Positions 17,678 through 27,014 of a DNA stretch of 64,000 nt are shown here, in pieces. The notes below the pieces were generated by a model, which saw only the letters and a list, made by a program, of their open reading frames with translations, did not search any database and was not told the origin of the DNA. Position numbers and translations under genes: made by a program. Where the stretch lies: the NCBI RefSeq assembly GCF_900141735.1, contig NZ_FQYO01000004.1, positions 372,001-436,000 of the forward strand, in the 5' to 3' direction. The DNA comes from Wenxinia saemankumensis. GTDB lineage: Bacteria; Pseudomonadota; Alphaproteobacteria; Rhodobacterales; Rhodobacteraceae. Position 1 is the first letter of the stretch, and each line of letters begins with the position of its first letter.

Positions 17678-18736
17678 GTGCTGCGGCGGGTCGCGGCAGG
17701 CCTGGCCCTCGCGGCGGGCCCGGTCCTCTGCGGGGGGGCGGCGATGGCCGACAGGCAGATCAGCCTCCTGGACTTCGAGGATCTGTCGGGCTGGGCGGAG
17801 GACGATCACGCCGCCGCGCTCGACGTCTTCCTCTCGACTTGCGGCGACATGCGCGGCGCCGACTGGTCGGCGCTCTGCGCCCTCGGCGATGCCGCCCGGT
17901 CCGATCCCCGCGCCTTCTTCGAGCATGCCTTCCGGCCGGTCCTGATCGAGGACGGGGCCGACATGCTGTTCACCGGCTATTACGAGCCCGAGATCCGCGG
18001 CGACCGCTTTCCCAGCGCCTACTACTCGATCCCCGTCTACCGTCTGCCCGACCCGCCGGAGGCCGGCTGGCCGACCCGGCAGGAGATCGACGAGGGCGCG
18101 TTCGACGGGCAGGGACTCGAGATCGCCTGGGTCCACGACCCGCTCGACCTGTTCTTCCTGCAGATCCAGGGCTCCGGCCGGATCTCGCTGCCGGGGGGCG
18201 ACGCGATCCGGCTGGGGTTTGCCGGGGCGAACGGCCATCCCTACGCCTCGCTAGGGCAGGAACTAGTCGCGCGCGGCGAGTACGAGCCGCACCAGGTCAG
18301 CGCCGACGTGATCCGGTCCTGGGTCCGCCGCAACGGAGAGGACGGGCGGGCGCTGCTCTGGCACAACCCGTCCTACGTCTTCTTCCGCGAGGTGAACGAG
18401 GTCCCCCCCGAGCGTGGTCCCCTGGGCGCGATGAACCGGTCGGTCACGCCGCTGCGGTCGATCGCGGTCGATCCGTCGGTCTACCAGCTGGGCGCGCCGG
18501 TCTGGATCGAGAAGGCGGGCGCCGATCCGATGGCGCGGCTGATGATCGCGCAGGATACCGGCTCGGCCATCACCGGGGCGCAGCGGGCCGACATCTTCTA
18601 CGGGACCGGCGCGGCGGCGGGCGCGCTGGCGGGGCGGATCCGCGACGGCGGCCGGATGGTGGCCTTGCTGCCGATCCAGCGCGCCTATGCGATGCTGCCG
18701 GATCCCGTTCCCGGTCCCGGGTCGGGGGACGGTTGA
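17678..18736 (+). CDS. mltA: membrane-bound lytic murein transglycosylase A
   Basis: Cuts the MurNAc-GlcNAc bond of peptidoglycan to give 1,6-anhydro ends. About 352 residues. The N-terminus (RRVAAGLALAAGPVLCGGAAMA) is a signal peptide ending near AMA-DRQ; a clear lipobox is not seen. The MltA domain carries FTGYYEPEIRGDR and FFLQIQGSGRISLPGG, and the C-terminal 3D domain has LMIAQDTGSAITGAQRADIFYGTG with the catalytic Asp region. GTG 17678 begins 4 nt after the Tim44 gene. The stop overlaps the Smr ATG by one base. Confidence 0.94.
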   Translation: MLRRVAAGLALAAGPVLCGGAAMADRQISLLDFEDLSGWAEDDHAAALDVFLSTCGDMRGADWSALCALGDAARSDPRAFFEHAFRPVLIEDGADMLFTGYYEPEIRGDRFPSAYYSIPVYRLPDPPEAGWPTRQEIDEGAFDGQGLEIAWVHDPLDLFFLQIQGSGRISLPGGDAIRLGFAGANGHPYASLGQELVARGEYEPHQVSADVIRSWVRRNGEDGRALLWHNPSYVFFREVNEVPPERGPLGAMNRSVTPLRSIAVDPSVYQLGAPVWIEKAGADPMARLMIAQDTGSAITGAQRADIFYGTGAAAGALAGRIRDGGRMVALLPIQRAYAMLPDPVPGPGSGDG

Positions 18737-19341
18737 TGCGACGTCCTCGGCATCTGTCGCCGGAGGAGCGGGCGCTCTGGGACCGGGTGGCGAAGAGCGC
18801 CGATCCGCTGGACCGGGCGCGGGCCGCGACCGAGGGCACCCCGCCGCCGCCGAAGGCGCCGCCGGCGCGCGTGCCGGATCCGCCCGCCCCACCCGCCGCG
18901 CCGCTACCGTCCTTCCGCGTGGGCGAGCGGGCATCCCCCGGCCGGCCGCACGACCTGCAGCCCACCATCGCCGAGCGGGTCGCGGCGCAGCCGGTGCGGA
19001 TGGACGCCAAGACCCACAAGCGGCTCTCGCGCGGCAAGACCCCGCCCGACGCCCGGATCGACCTCCACGGCATGACGCTGGCCCAGGCCCATTCCGCGCT
19101 GGTCGCCTTCGTCCTGTCCAGCCAGATGAACGGGCGGCGGCACCTGCTCGTCATCACGGGCAAGGGCCGCGCGCGGGACGAGCTGGCGCCGATGCCGGTC
19201 GTGGAGGGGGCGCTGCGCCACCAGGTGCCGCACTGGCTGGAGCTGCCGCCGCTCGACCGGGCCGTCCTGCAGGTGACGCAGGCCCATCAGCGCCATGGCG
19301 GGGCAGGGGCCTATTACGTGACGCTACGCCGGCGCCGGTAG
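18736..19341 (+). CDS. Smr domain protein
   Basis: Small MutS-related domain protein, a predicted nuclease or nucleic-acid-binding protein of unknown target. 201 residues. A Pro-rich N-terminal half is followed by the Smr domain with IDLHGMTLAQAH (108-119), LLVITGKGRARDELAPM and a closing HQRHGGAGAYYVTLRRRR. The ATG overlaps the mltA stop (TGATG). Its 3' end overlaps the convergent MFS gene by 18 bp. Confidence 0.93.
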   Translation: MRRPRHLSPEERALWDRVAKSADPLDRARAATEGTPPPPKAPPARVPDPPAPPAAPLPSFRVGERASPGRPHDLQPTIAERVAAQPVRMDAKTHKRLSRGKTPPDARIDLHGMTLAQAHSALVAFVLSSQMNGRRHLLVITGKGRARDELAPMPVVEGALRHQVPHWLELPPLDRAVLQVTQAHQRHGGAGAYYVTLRRRR

Positions 19342-20565
19342 CGTCGCCCGCGCCCGGCGCGAGACCGGCAGCACCAGCGCCGCGCAGGCGAGGAAGATCA
19401 CCGCATAGGCCTGGTATTGCATGGGCAGGTCCACCCCCGCATCGATCAGAAGCCCCGAGATCCCGGGCCCCAGCGCCGATCCCAGCACCATCAGCGCCGC
19501 GACCGCCGCCTTGATCGACCCGATATGCCGCGTTCCGAAGAACTCGGCCCAGCAGGCGGAGGGCAGGGTGGCCTGCCCGCCCCCCGCCAGCCCCATCAGG
19601 ACCACCCCGGCGAGGCCCCAGGGCAGGGTCGGCCCCCAGGCATGGACGGTGAAGGCGGCCGCGACCGGCAACAGGTAGATCGGCAGCAGCGGCCCGGTCC
19701 CGAACCGGTCGATCAGCCAGCCGTAGACGATGGTCGAGCCGAGGAAGGCCGCCGTTCCCAGCGGGAAGAGCGCGACGAAGGAGAGATGCGACCAGCCCTT
19801 CAGCTCGGCGAAATGAACCTGGTGGAACCAGAAGGCGGTCGCGAAGGCCGGGAAGGCCATCAGGGACGGCGCCAGCGCCCAGAAGAGCGGGTGGCGCAGC
19901 GCCTCTGCCCGCGTCCAGTGCCGCCCGTCCATCCCGGCCTGCACGTTCACCTCGGCATCGGCCTGCGGCGTGCGCTCGGTCCGCAGCAGCGCCCAGAGCA
20001 GCGGGATCGCCAGCAGGGCGACCAGCGCCATCAGGACGAAGAGCGTGCGCCAGTCGAGGACGCGTTTCGCCGCGACGAGGGTGAGCGGCAGCGTCGCCTC
20101 GGCCGCCGCGAAGCCGAAGGTGGCGACGGCGAGGGCCCGGCCGCGCGTCGCGACGAACCAGCGCGCCATCGCCACCAGGGCGACATGGGACGCCATGCCC
20201 TGCCCGAAGAGCCGGAGCGCGAGGATGGCGAGCGGCAGGAGCGCCACCATCCGGTTGCCGGCCATGAACAGGCAGGAAAGCGCGAGGCAGACCAGCACCG
20301 CGCTGCCCAGCACCCGCACCCGGAACCGGTCGGCCAGGCCCCCGGCCCAGACCATGATCGCCGCCGACAGCCCCGTCCCCACCGTGTAGGTCAGGCCCCA
20401 GCCGCCGTCGGTCAGGCCGAACTCGGCCATGATCTCGGCCGCGAAGACGGACAGCAGGAAGGTCTGCCCGAAGGCCGACAGGAAGGACATCATCGCCCCC
20501 GCGCCCAGCCAGGGCGCGTTGTCGATCAGGAAGCGGCCGGTGCTCACGCGGGGGGCGGGGGTCAT
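19324..20565 (-). CDS. major facilitator superfamily transporter
   Basis: 413 residues, twelve predicted transmembrane helices, with an MFS loop after helix 2 (VWAGGLADRFRVRVLG) and a matching half in the second six-helix bundle (STIVYGWLIDRFGTGPLL). The substrate cannot be told from sequence; overall form recalls monocarboxylate/oxalate-formate-type MFS proteins, which is only an impression. Met 20565 gives MTPAPRVSTGRFLIDNAPWLG; longer in-frame readings have basic low-complexity sequence and are unlikely. It stands alone between rightward operons. Confidence 0.88.
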   Translation of the reverse strand: MTPAPRVSTGRFLIDNAPWLGAGAMMSFLSAFGQTFLLSVFAAEIMAEFGLTDGGWGLTYTVGTGLSAAIMVWAGGLADRFRVRVLGSAVLVCLALSCLFMAGNRMVALLPLAILALRLFGQGMASHVALVAMARWFVATRGRALAVATFGFAAAEATLPLTLVAAKRVLDWRTLFVLMALVALLAIPLLWALLRTERTPQADAEVNVQAGMDGRHWTRAEALRHPLFWALAPSLMAFPAFATAFWFHQVHFAELKGWSHLSFVALFPLGTAAFLGSTIVYGWLIDRFGTGPLLPIYLLPVAAAFTVHAWGPTLPWGLAGVVLMGLAGGGQATLPSACWAEFFGTRHIGSIKAAVAALMVLGSALGPGISGLLIDAGVDLPMQYQAYAVIFLACAALVLPVSRRARATLPAPA

Positions 20566-20741
20566 GGGGCTTGGGTCCGTCGGCGCGGTCTGCGCCCGTG
20601 GCCCGACCAATACCTTTCCCGCCCGGAAGGAAAGGGGGGCACGGAAACCCGGCCCCCGATGGACCCGGCGCGGGGCTCGCGCGTTCCGGTCGCGACGGGG
20701 CCCCGGCGGGGCCCGGACGGCATGGGAAAGCGAGAGCGCAA

Positions 20742-21716
20742 TTGAGCAGCGCCGAGACGAAGGCCGGCCCCGGGGAGGGGCCGCATCAGCCACGGACGGC
20801 CAGTCGCGAGACCCGGTCCATCGTGGTGATCCGAAACAGCAAGTCCGGCCGCGCCGAGGCGCAGGACGCCTTCGTGCAGGCCGCGCTCGACCGGCTGGGG
20901 CCGACCGCGCGGCTCGTGACCTTCGAGCCGGGGACCGATCCCGCCGGCAAGGCGCGGCAGGCGGCCGAGGAGGGCGCCGACATCGTGATCGCGGCGGGCG
21001 GCGACGGCACGATCATGGGCGTGGCCAACGGCCTCGTCGGGACGGACGCGGCGATGGGCGTCCTGCCCGCCGGAACGTTCAACTTCTACGCGCGCGGCCT
21101 CGGCTTTCCCGAGGATGTCGAGGCGGCCGCGGATGCCAACCTGAACGGTTCCGTCGCCTGCCTGTCGCTCGGCGCGGTGGGGGACCAGATCTTCCTCAAC
21201 AACGCCTCGATCGGGGTCTATCCCACGATCCTCAAGAACCGCGAGGAGGTCTACAGATCCTGGGGCCGCTCGCGGCTCGCGGCCTACTGGTCGGTCATCA
21301 AGACCTTCCTCAGGGTCCAGCGGCCGATCCGCATGACGCTGACCGTCGACGGGGTGGAGCGGCGGATGGTGACGCCGCTGCTCTTCGTCGGGCGGTCGGT
21401 CTACCAGATGGAGATGTTCGGCCTGCCCGGCCGCGAGGCGGTCGAGCGCGACGAACTCGTCGCCTTCGTCGGGACGAGGGGCGGGCGACGCGGCCTCTTC
21501 CTGCAGGCCTGGCACCTGATGCGCGGCACGATGCGCGAGGGGCGCGATTTCGACGTGCTGACGGGGCGCGAGATGATCGTCCGCACCCGGCGCAAGCGGG
21601 TCCTCGTGGCCTGCGACGGCGAGAAGTTCCGGATGGACAGCCCGATCCGCTTTGCCATGCGGGACCGCTGCCTCAACGTCATCATCCCCCGGACCAAGGA
21701 CGAGGAGGCCGCGTGA
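20742..21716 (+). CDS. diacylglycerol kinase catalytic-domain protein
   Basis: Predicted lipid kinase of the DagK/YegS/sphingosine kinase superfamily. 324 residues. IVVIRNSKSGRAEAQD near residue 27, the nucleotide-binding VIAAGGDGTIMGVANGLVG, GVLPAGTFNFYARGLGFP, and the second domain with FLNNASIGVYPTILKNREE. TTG 20742 with GAGAG upstream is the only plausible in-frame start. It overlaps the next gene by GTGA. The pairing of this kinase with a metallophosphoesterase is likely functional, but the substrates are unknown. Confidence 0.88.
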   Translation: MSSAETKAGPGEGPHQPRTASRETRSIVVIRNSKSGRAEAQDAFVQAALDRLGPTARLVTFEPGTDPAGKARQAAEEGADIVIAAGGDGTIMGVANGLVGTDAAMGVLPAGTFNFYARGLGFPEDVEAAADANLNGSVACLSLGAVGDQIFLNNASIGVYPTILKNREEVYRSWGRSRLAAYWSVIKTFLRVQRPIRMTLTVDGVERRMVTPLLFVGRSVYQMEMFGLPGREAVERDELVAFVGTRGGRRGLFLQAWHLMRGTMREGRDFDVLTGREMIVRTRRKRVLVACDGEKFRMDSPIRFAMRDRCLNVIIPRTKDEEAA

Positions 21717-22504
21717 CCCGGCTGATCCATCTCTCCGACCTGCATTTCGGCCGCGTTCGCGCCGACCTGACCCGGCCCCTGATCGAGGTGGTGAACCGCC
21801 TCGCGGGGGACCTGGTGATCGTGTCGGGCGACTTCACGCAGCGCGCCCGCAACAGCCAGTTCCGCGCCGCCCGGGCGTTTCTCGACCGGATCGAGGCGCC
21901 GACCCTGTCTGTGCCGGGCAATCACGACACCCCGCTCGACAATCTCTGGGTCCGCTTCACCCGGCCGTTCTCGCGCTACCGGACCCACGTGGACGAGGAG
22001 CTCGAGCCCGAATGGCAGGACGGGACGGTCCGCGTCGTCGGGATCAACACGGTCACTCCCTGGTACTGGCAGCGCGGCCGGTTCCGGGGCCATGCCCGCC
22101 GCCGCGTCGCGGCCCGGCTGGGCGAGATCATGGACAGCCATATCGGCGTCGCGGTGATGCACCATCCGCTCGAGCAGGCGCCGGAGGTGGACAAGGAGCT
22201 GATGAAGGGCTCGTCCAAGGCGCTCAGCCAGCTCTCGCAGGCGGGAGCCGACGTGGTCCTGTCGGGCCATCTGCACAACGCCTCCGCCGCGCCGTTCGAG
22301 GCGGCGCCGGGGATCCTCTTCGTTCAGGCGGGGACCGGCCTGTCGACCCGCGTGCGTGCGGAGCCGAACTCGTTCAACGTCCTCGACATCGCGGGCGACG
22401 AGATCGCGGTGGAGCGCTGGGCCGCCTTCGACGACCCCAGCTTCTCGGCCGTGGGGGGCGAACGCTTCCGCTGGGACGGCACGCATTGGAGGGCGGTGGG
22501 GTAG
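21713..22504 (+). CDS. calcineurin-like metallophosphoesterase
   Basis: 263 residues with the full binuclear metal motif set: LIHLSDLHFG (D, H), IVSGDFTQRA (GD), SVPGNHDTP (GNHD), VAVMHHPLE (H) and LSGHLHNASA (GHLH). It resembles 3',5'-cyclic nucleotide phosphodiesterases of the CpdA type, but sequence alone does not settle the substrate. GTG 21713 overlaps the kinase stop, so the two are co-translated. REP-like palindromes follow downstream. Confidence 0.93.
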   Translation: MTRLIHLSDLHFGRVRADLTRPLIEVVNRLAGDLVIVSGDFTQRARNSQFRAARAFLDRIEAPTLSVPGNHDTPLDNLWVRFTRPFSRYRTHVDEELEPEWQDGTVRVVGINTVTPWYWQRGRFRGHARRRVAARLGEIMDSHIGVAVMHHPLEQAPEVDKELMKGSSKALSQLSQAGADVVLSGHLHNASAAPFEAAPGILFVQAGTGLSTRVRAEPNSFNVLDIAGDEIAVERWAAFDDPSFSAVGGERFRWDGTHWRAVG

Positions 22505-22542
22505 GGGGCGACCGTGGGTATCCGGGGGTGGGGTTCCTGCGC

Positions 22543-22709
22543 CCCACCCTACGCCGGAATGTAGGGTGGGTCGCACCCACCCGGGCCGGCACCCATCCCG
22601 CGTGTCACGAGGACGGCATCCATTCCTTGGCCAGAGCCGGGGTGGGGCGGGTGGGTGCAACCCACCCTACGCCGGGTTGTAGGGTGGGTTGCACCCACCC
22701 GGGCCGGCA
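22543..22709. repeat. pair of 48-bp REP-like palindromic repeats
   Basis: 22543-22590 and 22662-22709 are direct copies differing at three positions. Each contains CCACCCTAC, an 8-nt loop and GTAGGGTGG, then GGGTGGGTYGCACCCACCC, so each can fold into nested hairpins. An extra GGTGGGTGCAACCCACC copy is at 22650-22666. They fill the 236-bp gap between the convergent phosphoesterase and hslU genes. The same core recurs near 38.3 kb. Confidence 0.85.
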
Positions 22710-22740
22710 TCCCCGAGGTCCCGACGCCCGGTCCCGCGCG

Positions 22741-24047
<1,307 letters not shown>

Positions 24048-24051
<4 letters not shown>

Positions 24052-25127
24052 TCTGAGACTCCGGAAGACGGGGGAAGGCGGTTCAGCGGAAGCACCGGAC
24101 CCAGCAGGCGCAGCAGGCCCGCGCGGATCCGTTCCCAGAACGCGCCGAGGAGGAGGAGGACGATGCCGAGGCCCAGCACGCTCCACGCCGCGCCGTCCGT
24201 CCCGAAGACGGCGAAGCCCAGCGTGACCGAATAGCCCACGGCGGCGATGAGGAAGGAGCGGCGGTCGATCACCACCGCGACGAGGGCGAAGACGACCAGC
24301 ACCGCGAAGAGCATCATGTTCGCCGCCGGGGTCTCGCGCGAGAGCAGGGTCAGGGCGACGGTGTTCACCAGCGCGGGGGCCGCCACAACGTGCAGCCAGA
24401 AGCCCTGGGCCGAGCGGCGGGTGACCCGGTGCGGGTCGCTCATGTCGAAGACCATCGCGACGGCGAAGACGACGATCCCCAGCAGCAGCGTGATCCAGGC
24501 GAAGGGCCCGCCGGAGGACAGCAGGAACACCTCGTCCAGCGTCTCGGGTGTGCCGGCGCGGGCGGCGGCGGCGACCATCGCCGTGGCGAAGGCACCGACC
24601 GCGATCAGCGCCATTGCGAAGGGCACGCGGAACCGTGCCCAGTAGCCCAGCAGCGCCAGCGTCGCGAGCGCCATGGGGATCGGCAGCGAGGAATAGTCCG
24701 CCTGCGCCACCATGAAGGGCTGGCTGAAGGCGAGCGAGAAGAAGGCGACCGCGTTCCCGGCCCAGAACAGGGCCAGCGCGATCGAGGGGGCGACCATCCG
24801 GCGGCGGCGGGTGAAGTATTCCGCCAGGGCCCAGATCACCGCGGCGGTGATCCCCGAGGCGATCAGCCCGCCGGTGAAGAAGTTGCCGCCGCCCCCCGCC
24901 GCCACGGCGATCCCCGCGACGGAGGACCAGCCGAAGGCGAGGATGACGAGGCCGACGACGATGAAGATCTCGTTGAAGCCCCGGAACAGCTCGAACGGCT
25001 CGTCCCCCGGCCGCAGACCGGTGCGCGCGCCGCTCCGCGCATGGGCCAGCGCGGAAAGCTGCGCCGCCTGCCGCTCGGTGATGGTGCCGGCGGCAACCGC
25101 GGCCTTGAGATCGTCGGCTTCGATCAC
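24048..25127 (-). CDS. DUF2157 multi-pass membrane protein between hslV and hslU
   Basis: 359 residues. The soluble N-terminus ([28 protein letters not shown]) resembles the DUF2157 leader, followed by about nine hydrophobic helices. No catalytic motif is recognisable. The start is a GTG at 25127, 58 nt after the hslV stop. The stop overlaps the hslU ATG (ATGA), which ties its translation to hslU. Function is unknown; the position inside a protease operon is its main distinguishing trait. Confidence 0.85.
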
Positions 25128-25185
25128 CGGGTCACCCCGGCGGGTCCGGGCCCGTCCATCTCGCGCGCCTTCACTTCGATTCCGC

Positions 25186-25743
25186 TCACTTCGAGATCGT
25201 CTCGACGGTCAAGTTCCCGTTCGTGAAGACGCAGATATCCGCGGCGATCCCCATCGCCTTGCGCGCGATGGCCTCGGCATCGAGGTCGGTGTCCATCAGC
25301 GCCCGTCCGGCGGACAGCGCGTAGTTCCCGCCCGACCCGATCGCTGTCACGTCGTGCTCGGGCTCCAGCACGTCGCCGGCCCCGGTGATGACGTAGAGTT
25401 CGGCGCCGTCGGTGACGATCAGCATCGCCTCGAGCTTCTGCAGGTACTTGTCGGTGCGCCAGTCCTTCGCCAGTTCGACCGCCGCGCGCTGGAGCTGGCC
25501 GGGCTGCGCCTCGAGCTTCTTCTCCAGCCGTTCGAGCAGGGCGAAGGCGTCGGCGGTGGAGCCGGCGAACCCCGCGACCACGTCGAAGCCGCCCGGCGAC
25601 AGGCGGCGCACCTTGCGCGCCGTGCCCTTGATGACGGTGTTGCCGAGGCTCACCTGCCCGTCGCCCGCCACGACAACCTGCCCGCCCTTGCGGACCGCCA
25701 TGATCGTCGTGCCGTGCCAGCCGGGGAAATCGCTATCGGCCAT
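25186..25743 (-). CDS. hslV: ATP-dependent protease peptidase subunit HslV (ClpQ)
   Basis: Proteasome-like N-terminal threonine peptidase. 185 residues. An 11-residue propeptide ([11 protein letters not shown]) precedes Thr12-Thr13, so Thr12 is the likely nucleophile after processing. [37 protein letters not shown] is the classic N-terminal core; [17 protein letters not shown] and [17 protein letters not shown] follow. ATG 25743 has AGGAGG upstream. First gene of an hslV-DUF2157-hslU unit. Confidence 0.97.
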   Translation of the reverse strand: MADSDFPGWHGTTIMAVRKGGQVVVAGDGQVSLGNTVIKGTARKVRRLSPGGFDVVAGFAGSTADAFALLERLEKKLEAQPGQLQRAAVELAKDWRTDKYLQKLEAMLIVTDGAELYVITGAGDVLEPEHDVTAIGSGGNYALSAGRALMDTDLDAEAIARKAMGIAADICVFTNGNLTVETISK

Positions 25744-25770
25744 GTCGCGCCTCCTGTCCGTTCGCGGCCG

Positions 25771-25800
25771 ATATGGGCCGCACCGGCAGGGTGCGCAACC
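25771..25800 (-). promoter_or_regulatory. possible heat-shock (RpoH-type) promoter of hslV
   Basis: Minus-strand GGTTGCGC (25800-25793) and CCCATAT (25777-25771) resemble the TTG ... CCATAT pattern of alphaproteobacterial sigma-32 promoters, about 30 nt before the hslV ATG. The -35 match is only partial. Confidence 0.35.
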
Positions 25801-25821
25801 TCGCGGCCGGGGGGCGGGGCG

Positions 25822-26520
25822 TCAGGCGAGCGACTCGATCTCCTCGGCATCCATCCGCGACAGGCCCAGCCGCTCGCGCAGGTCGTCGAGATAGGCGCGG
25901 TTGCGGGGCGTGCGCGGATCGATCGCGGCGCAGGAGGCAAGGTAGACCTCCTCGGCCATCTCCTCGCCCTGGACCCTGGCGAGCAGCGCCTCGACCGGCT
26001 GGGGATTCGCCAGCTCGCGCTCCATCTCGGCGCGGTCCTGCGCGTCGCCGTCCGCTTCCTCGACCGCCTGCATGATGCGGGCCCGCTCCTCGGTCGAGAG
26101 GGCGCCGTCGGCATAGGCGGCCGTGACCATCGCGCGGATCAGCAGGCGGGCGTCGTCCTCGCTCAGACGGCCCGCGACCGCCTCTCCCTCGCGCAGGTCC
26201 TGCTCGGGCGGCTCGGCCGCGTCGGGACCCGCGACCTTGTCGACGAGGCCCTGGATCATCGCGCCGAGCCCGCCGGCGCTGCCCGCGCGGTCCGTCCCGG
26301 CGGCGGCATGGCCGGTCCCCGTCCGGGGCTGCGTGGCCCTGTGGTCCTGATAGGCGCGGTAGGCCATGTAGCCGAGGCCGAGAACGCCGAGCTTGCGGCC
26401 CAGTCCGCCGCGGCGCGAGCCGAGGGCGAGGGCGGCGGCGGTGCCGAGCCCGCCATGGCCGCGGCCCCGGCCCGCCATGCGCGAGGCGAGCATGGCGCCG
26501 AGAATGCGTTTGAAGCTCAT
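25822..26520 (-). CDS. DUF533 / TerB-like protein
   Basis: 232 residues, related to E. coli YebE. The N-terminus is Gly/Arg-rich with one hydrophobic stretch (KLGVLGLGYMAYRAYQDH), then a flexible linker and a C-terminal helical TerB-like domain from about residue 115 (LSEDDARLLIRAMVTAAYADGALSTEERARIMQAV) to the end. The Asp-rich helix-loop in that domain is seen in TerB proteins that bind metal, but binding here is not shown. It stands alone between hslV and trxA. Confidence 0.85.
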   Translation of the reverse strand: MSFKRILGAMLASRMAGRGRGHGGLGTAAALALGSRRGGLGRKLGVLGLGYMAYRAYQDHRATQPRTGTGHAAAGTDRAGSAGGLGAMIQGLVDKVAGPDAAEPPEQDLREGEAVAGRLSEDDARLLIRAMVTAAYADGALSTEERARIMQAVEEADGDAQDRAEMERELANPQPVEALLARVQGEEMAEEVYLASCAAIDPRTPRNRAYLDDLRERLGLSRMDAEEIESLA

Positions 26521-26622
26521 GGGGGGTCCTCCTGTCAGCGGGGTCAGGGGGCGAACGCCGGACGAGGCGAGGCGTTCCGGCAGGACGTGCCGGACCGGGC
26601 ACTGTCGGCGGACCCGCGCACG

Positions 26623-26647
26623 AAAAAGGGCGCCCGGCGGGGCGCCC
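26623..26647 (-). terminator. Rho-independent terminator of the tsaE-addB-addA-trxA operon
   Basis: The self-complementary octamer GGGCGCCC at 26640-26647 and 26628-26635 forms an 8-bp stem with a GGCG loop. On the minus strand it is followed by TTTTT (26627-26623). It lies 27 nt past the trxA stop. Confidence 0.85.
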
Positions 26648-26674
26648 CTTTCCGCTGCCCGATCGGGCGGAAAC

Positions 26675-26995
26675 TCAGATCGAGGACTTGATCCAGTCGG
26701 CCAGCGCCGCCTTCGGCGCGGCGCCGGCGCGGTTCGAGACGACCTCGCCGTTCTTGAAGACGAAGAGCGCCGGGATGCCGCGCACGCCCATCTGGGCGGG
26801 GGACATCGGGTTCTCGTCCACGTTGACCTTCACGACCTTCACCTGGCCGTTCATCTCTTCCGAGATCTCTTCCAGCGCCGGGCCGATCATCTTGCAGGGG
26901 CCGCACCATTCGGCCCAGAAATCCACCACGACGGGAATGTCGGACTGGCGCACTTCGCTGTCGAAGGTCGCGTCCGTGACGGCTTGGGTGGCCAT
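26675..26995 (-). CDS. trxA: thioredoxin
   Basis: Cytoplasmic disulfide reductant for ribonucleotide reductase, methionine sulfoxide reductases and others. 106 residues with the active site [10 protein letters not shown] (Cys31 and Cys34) and the cis-Pro in [17 protein letters not shown] 26995 follows AGGAGAA. It lies just downstream of addA, with a clear terminator after it, so it is probably the last gene of the operon. Confidence 0.98.
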   Translation of the reverse strand: MATQAVTDATFDSEVRQSDIPVVVDFWAEWCGPCKMIGPALEEISEEMNGQVKVVKVNVDENPMSPAQMGVRGIPALFVFKNGEVVSNRAGAAPKAALADWIKSSI

Positions 26996-27014
26996 TGTTC
27001 TTCTCCTGATGACG

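Noticed and set aside
17678-17760. MltA as a lipoprotein
   Set aside because: The cysteine context (PVLC-GG) does not match a lipobox; the sequence looks like a normal signal peptide ending AMA.
21061-21110. Broken DAG-kinase motif (GTFN rather than GTGN)
   Set aside because: The general PxGTxN pattern is kept and related lipid kinases vary at this residue.
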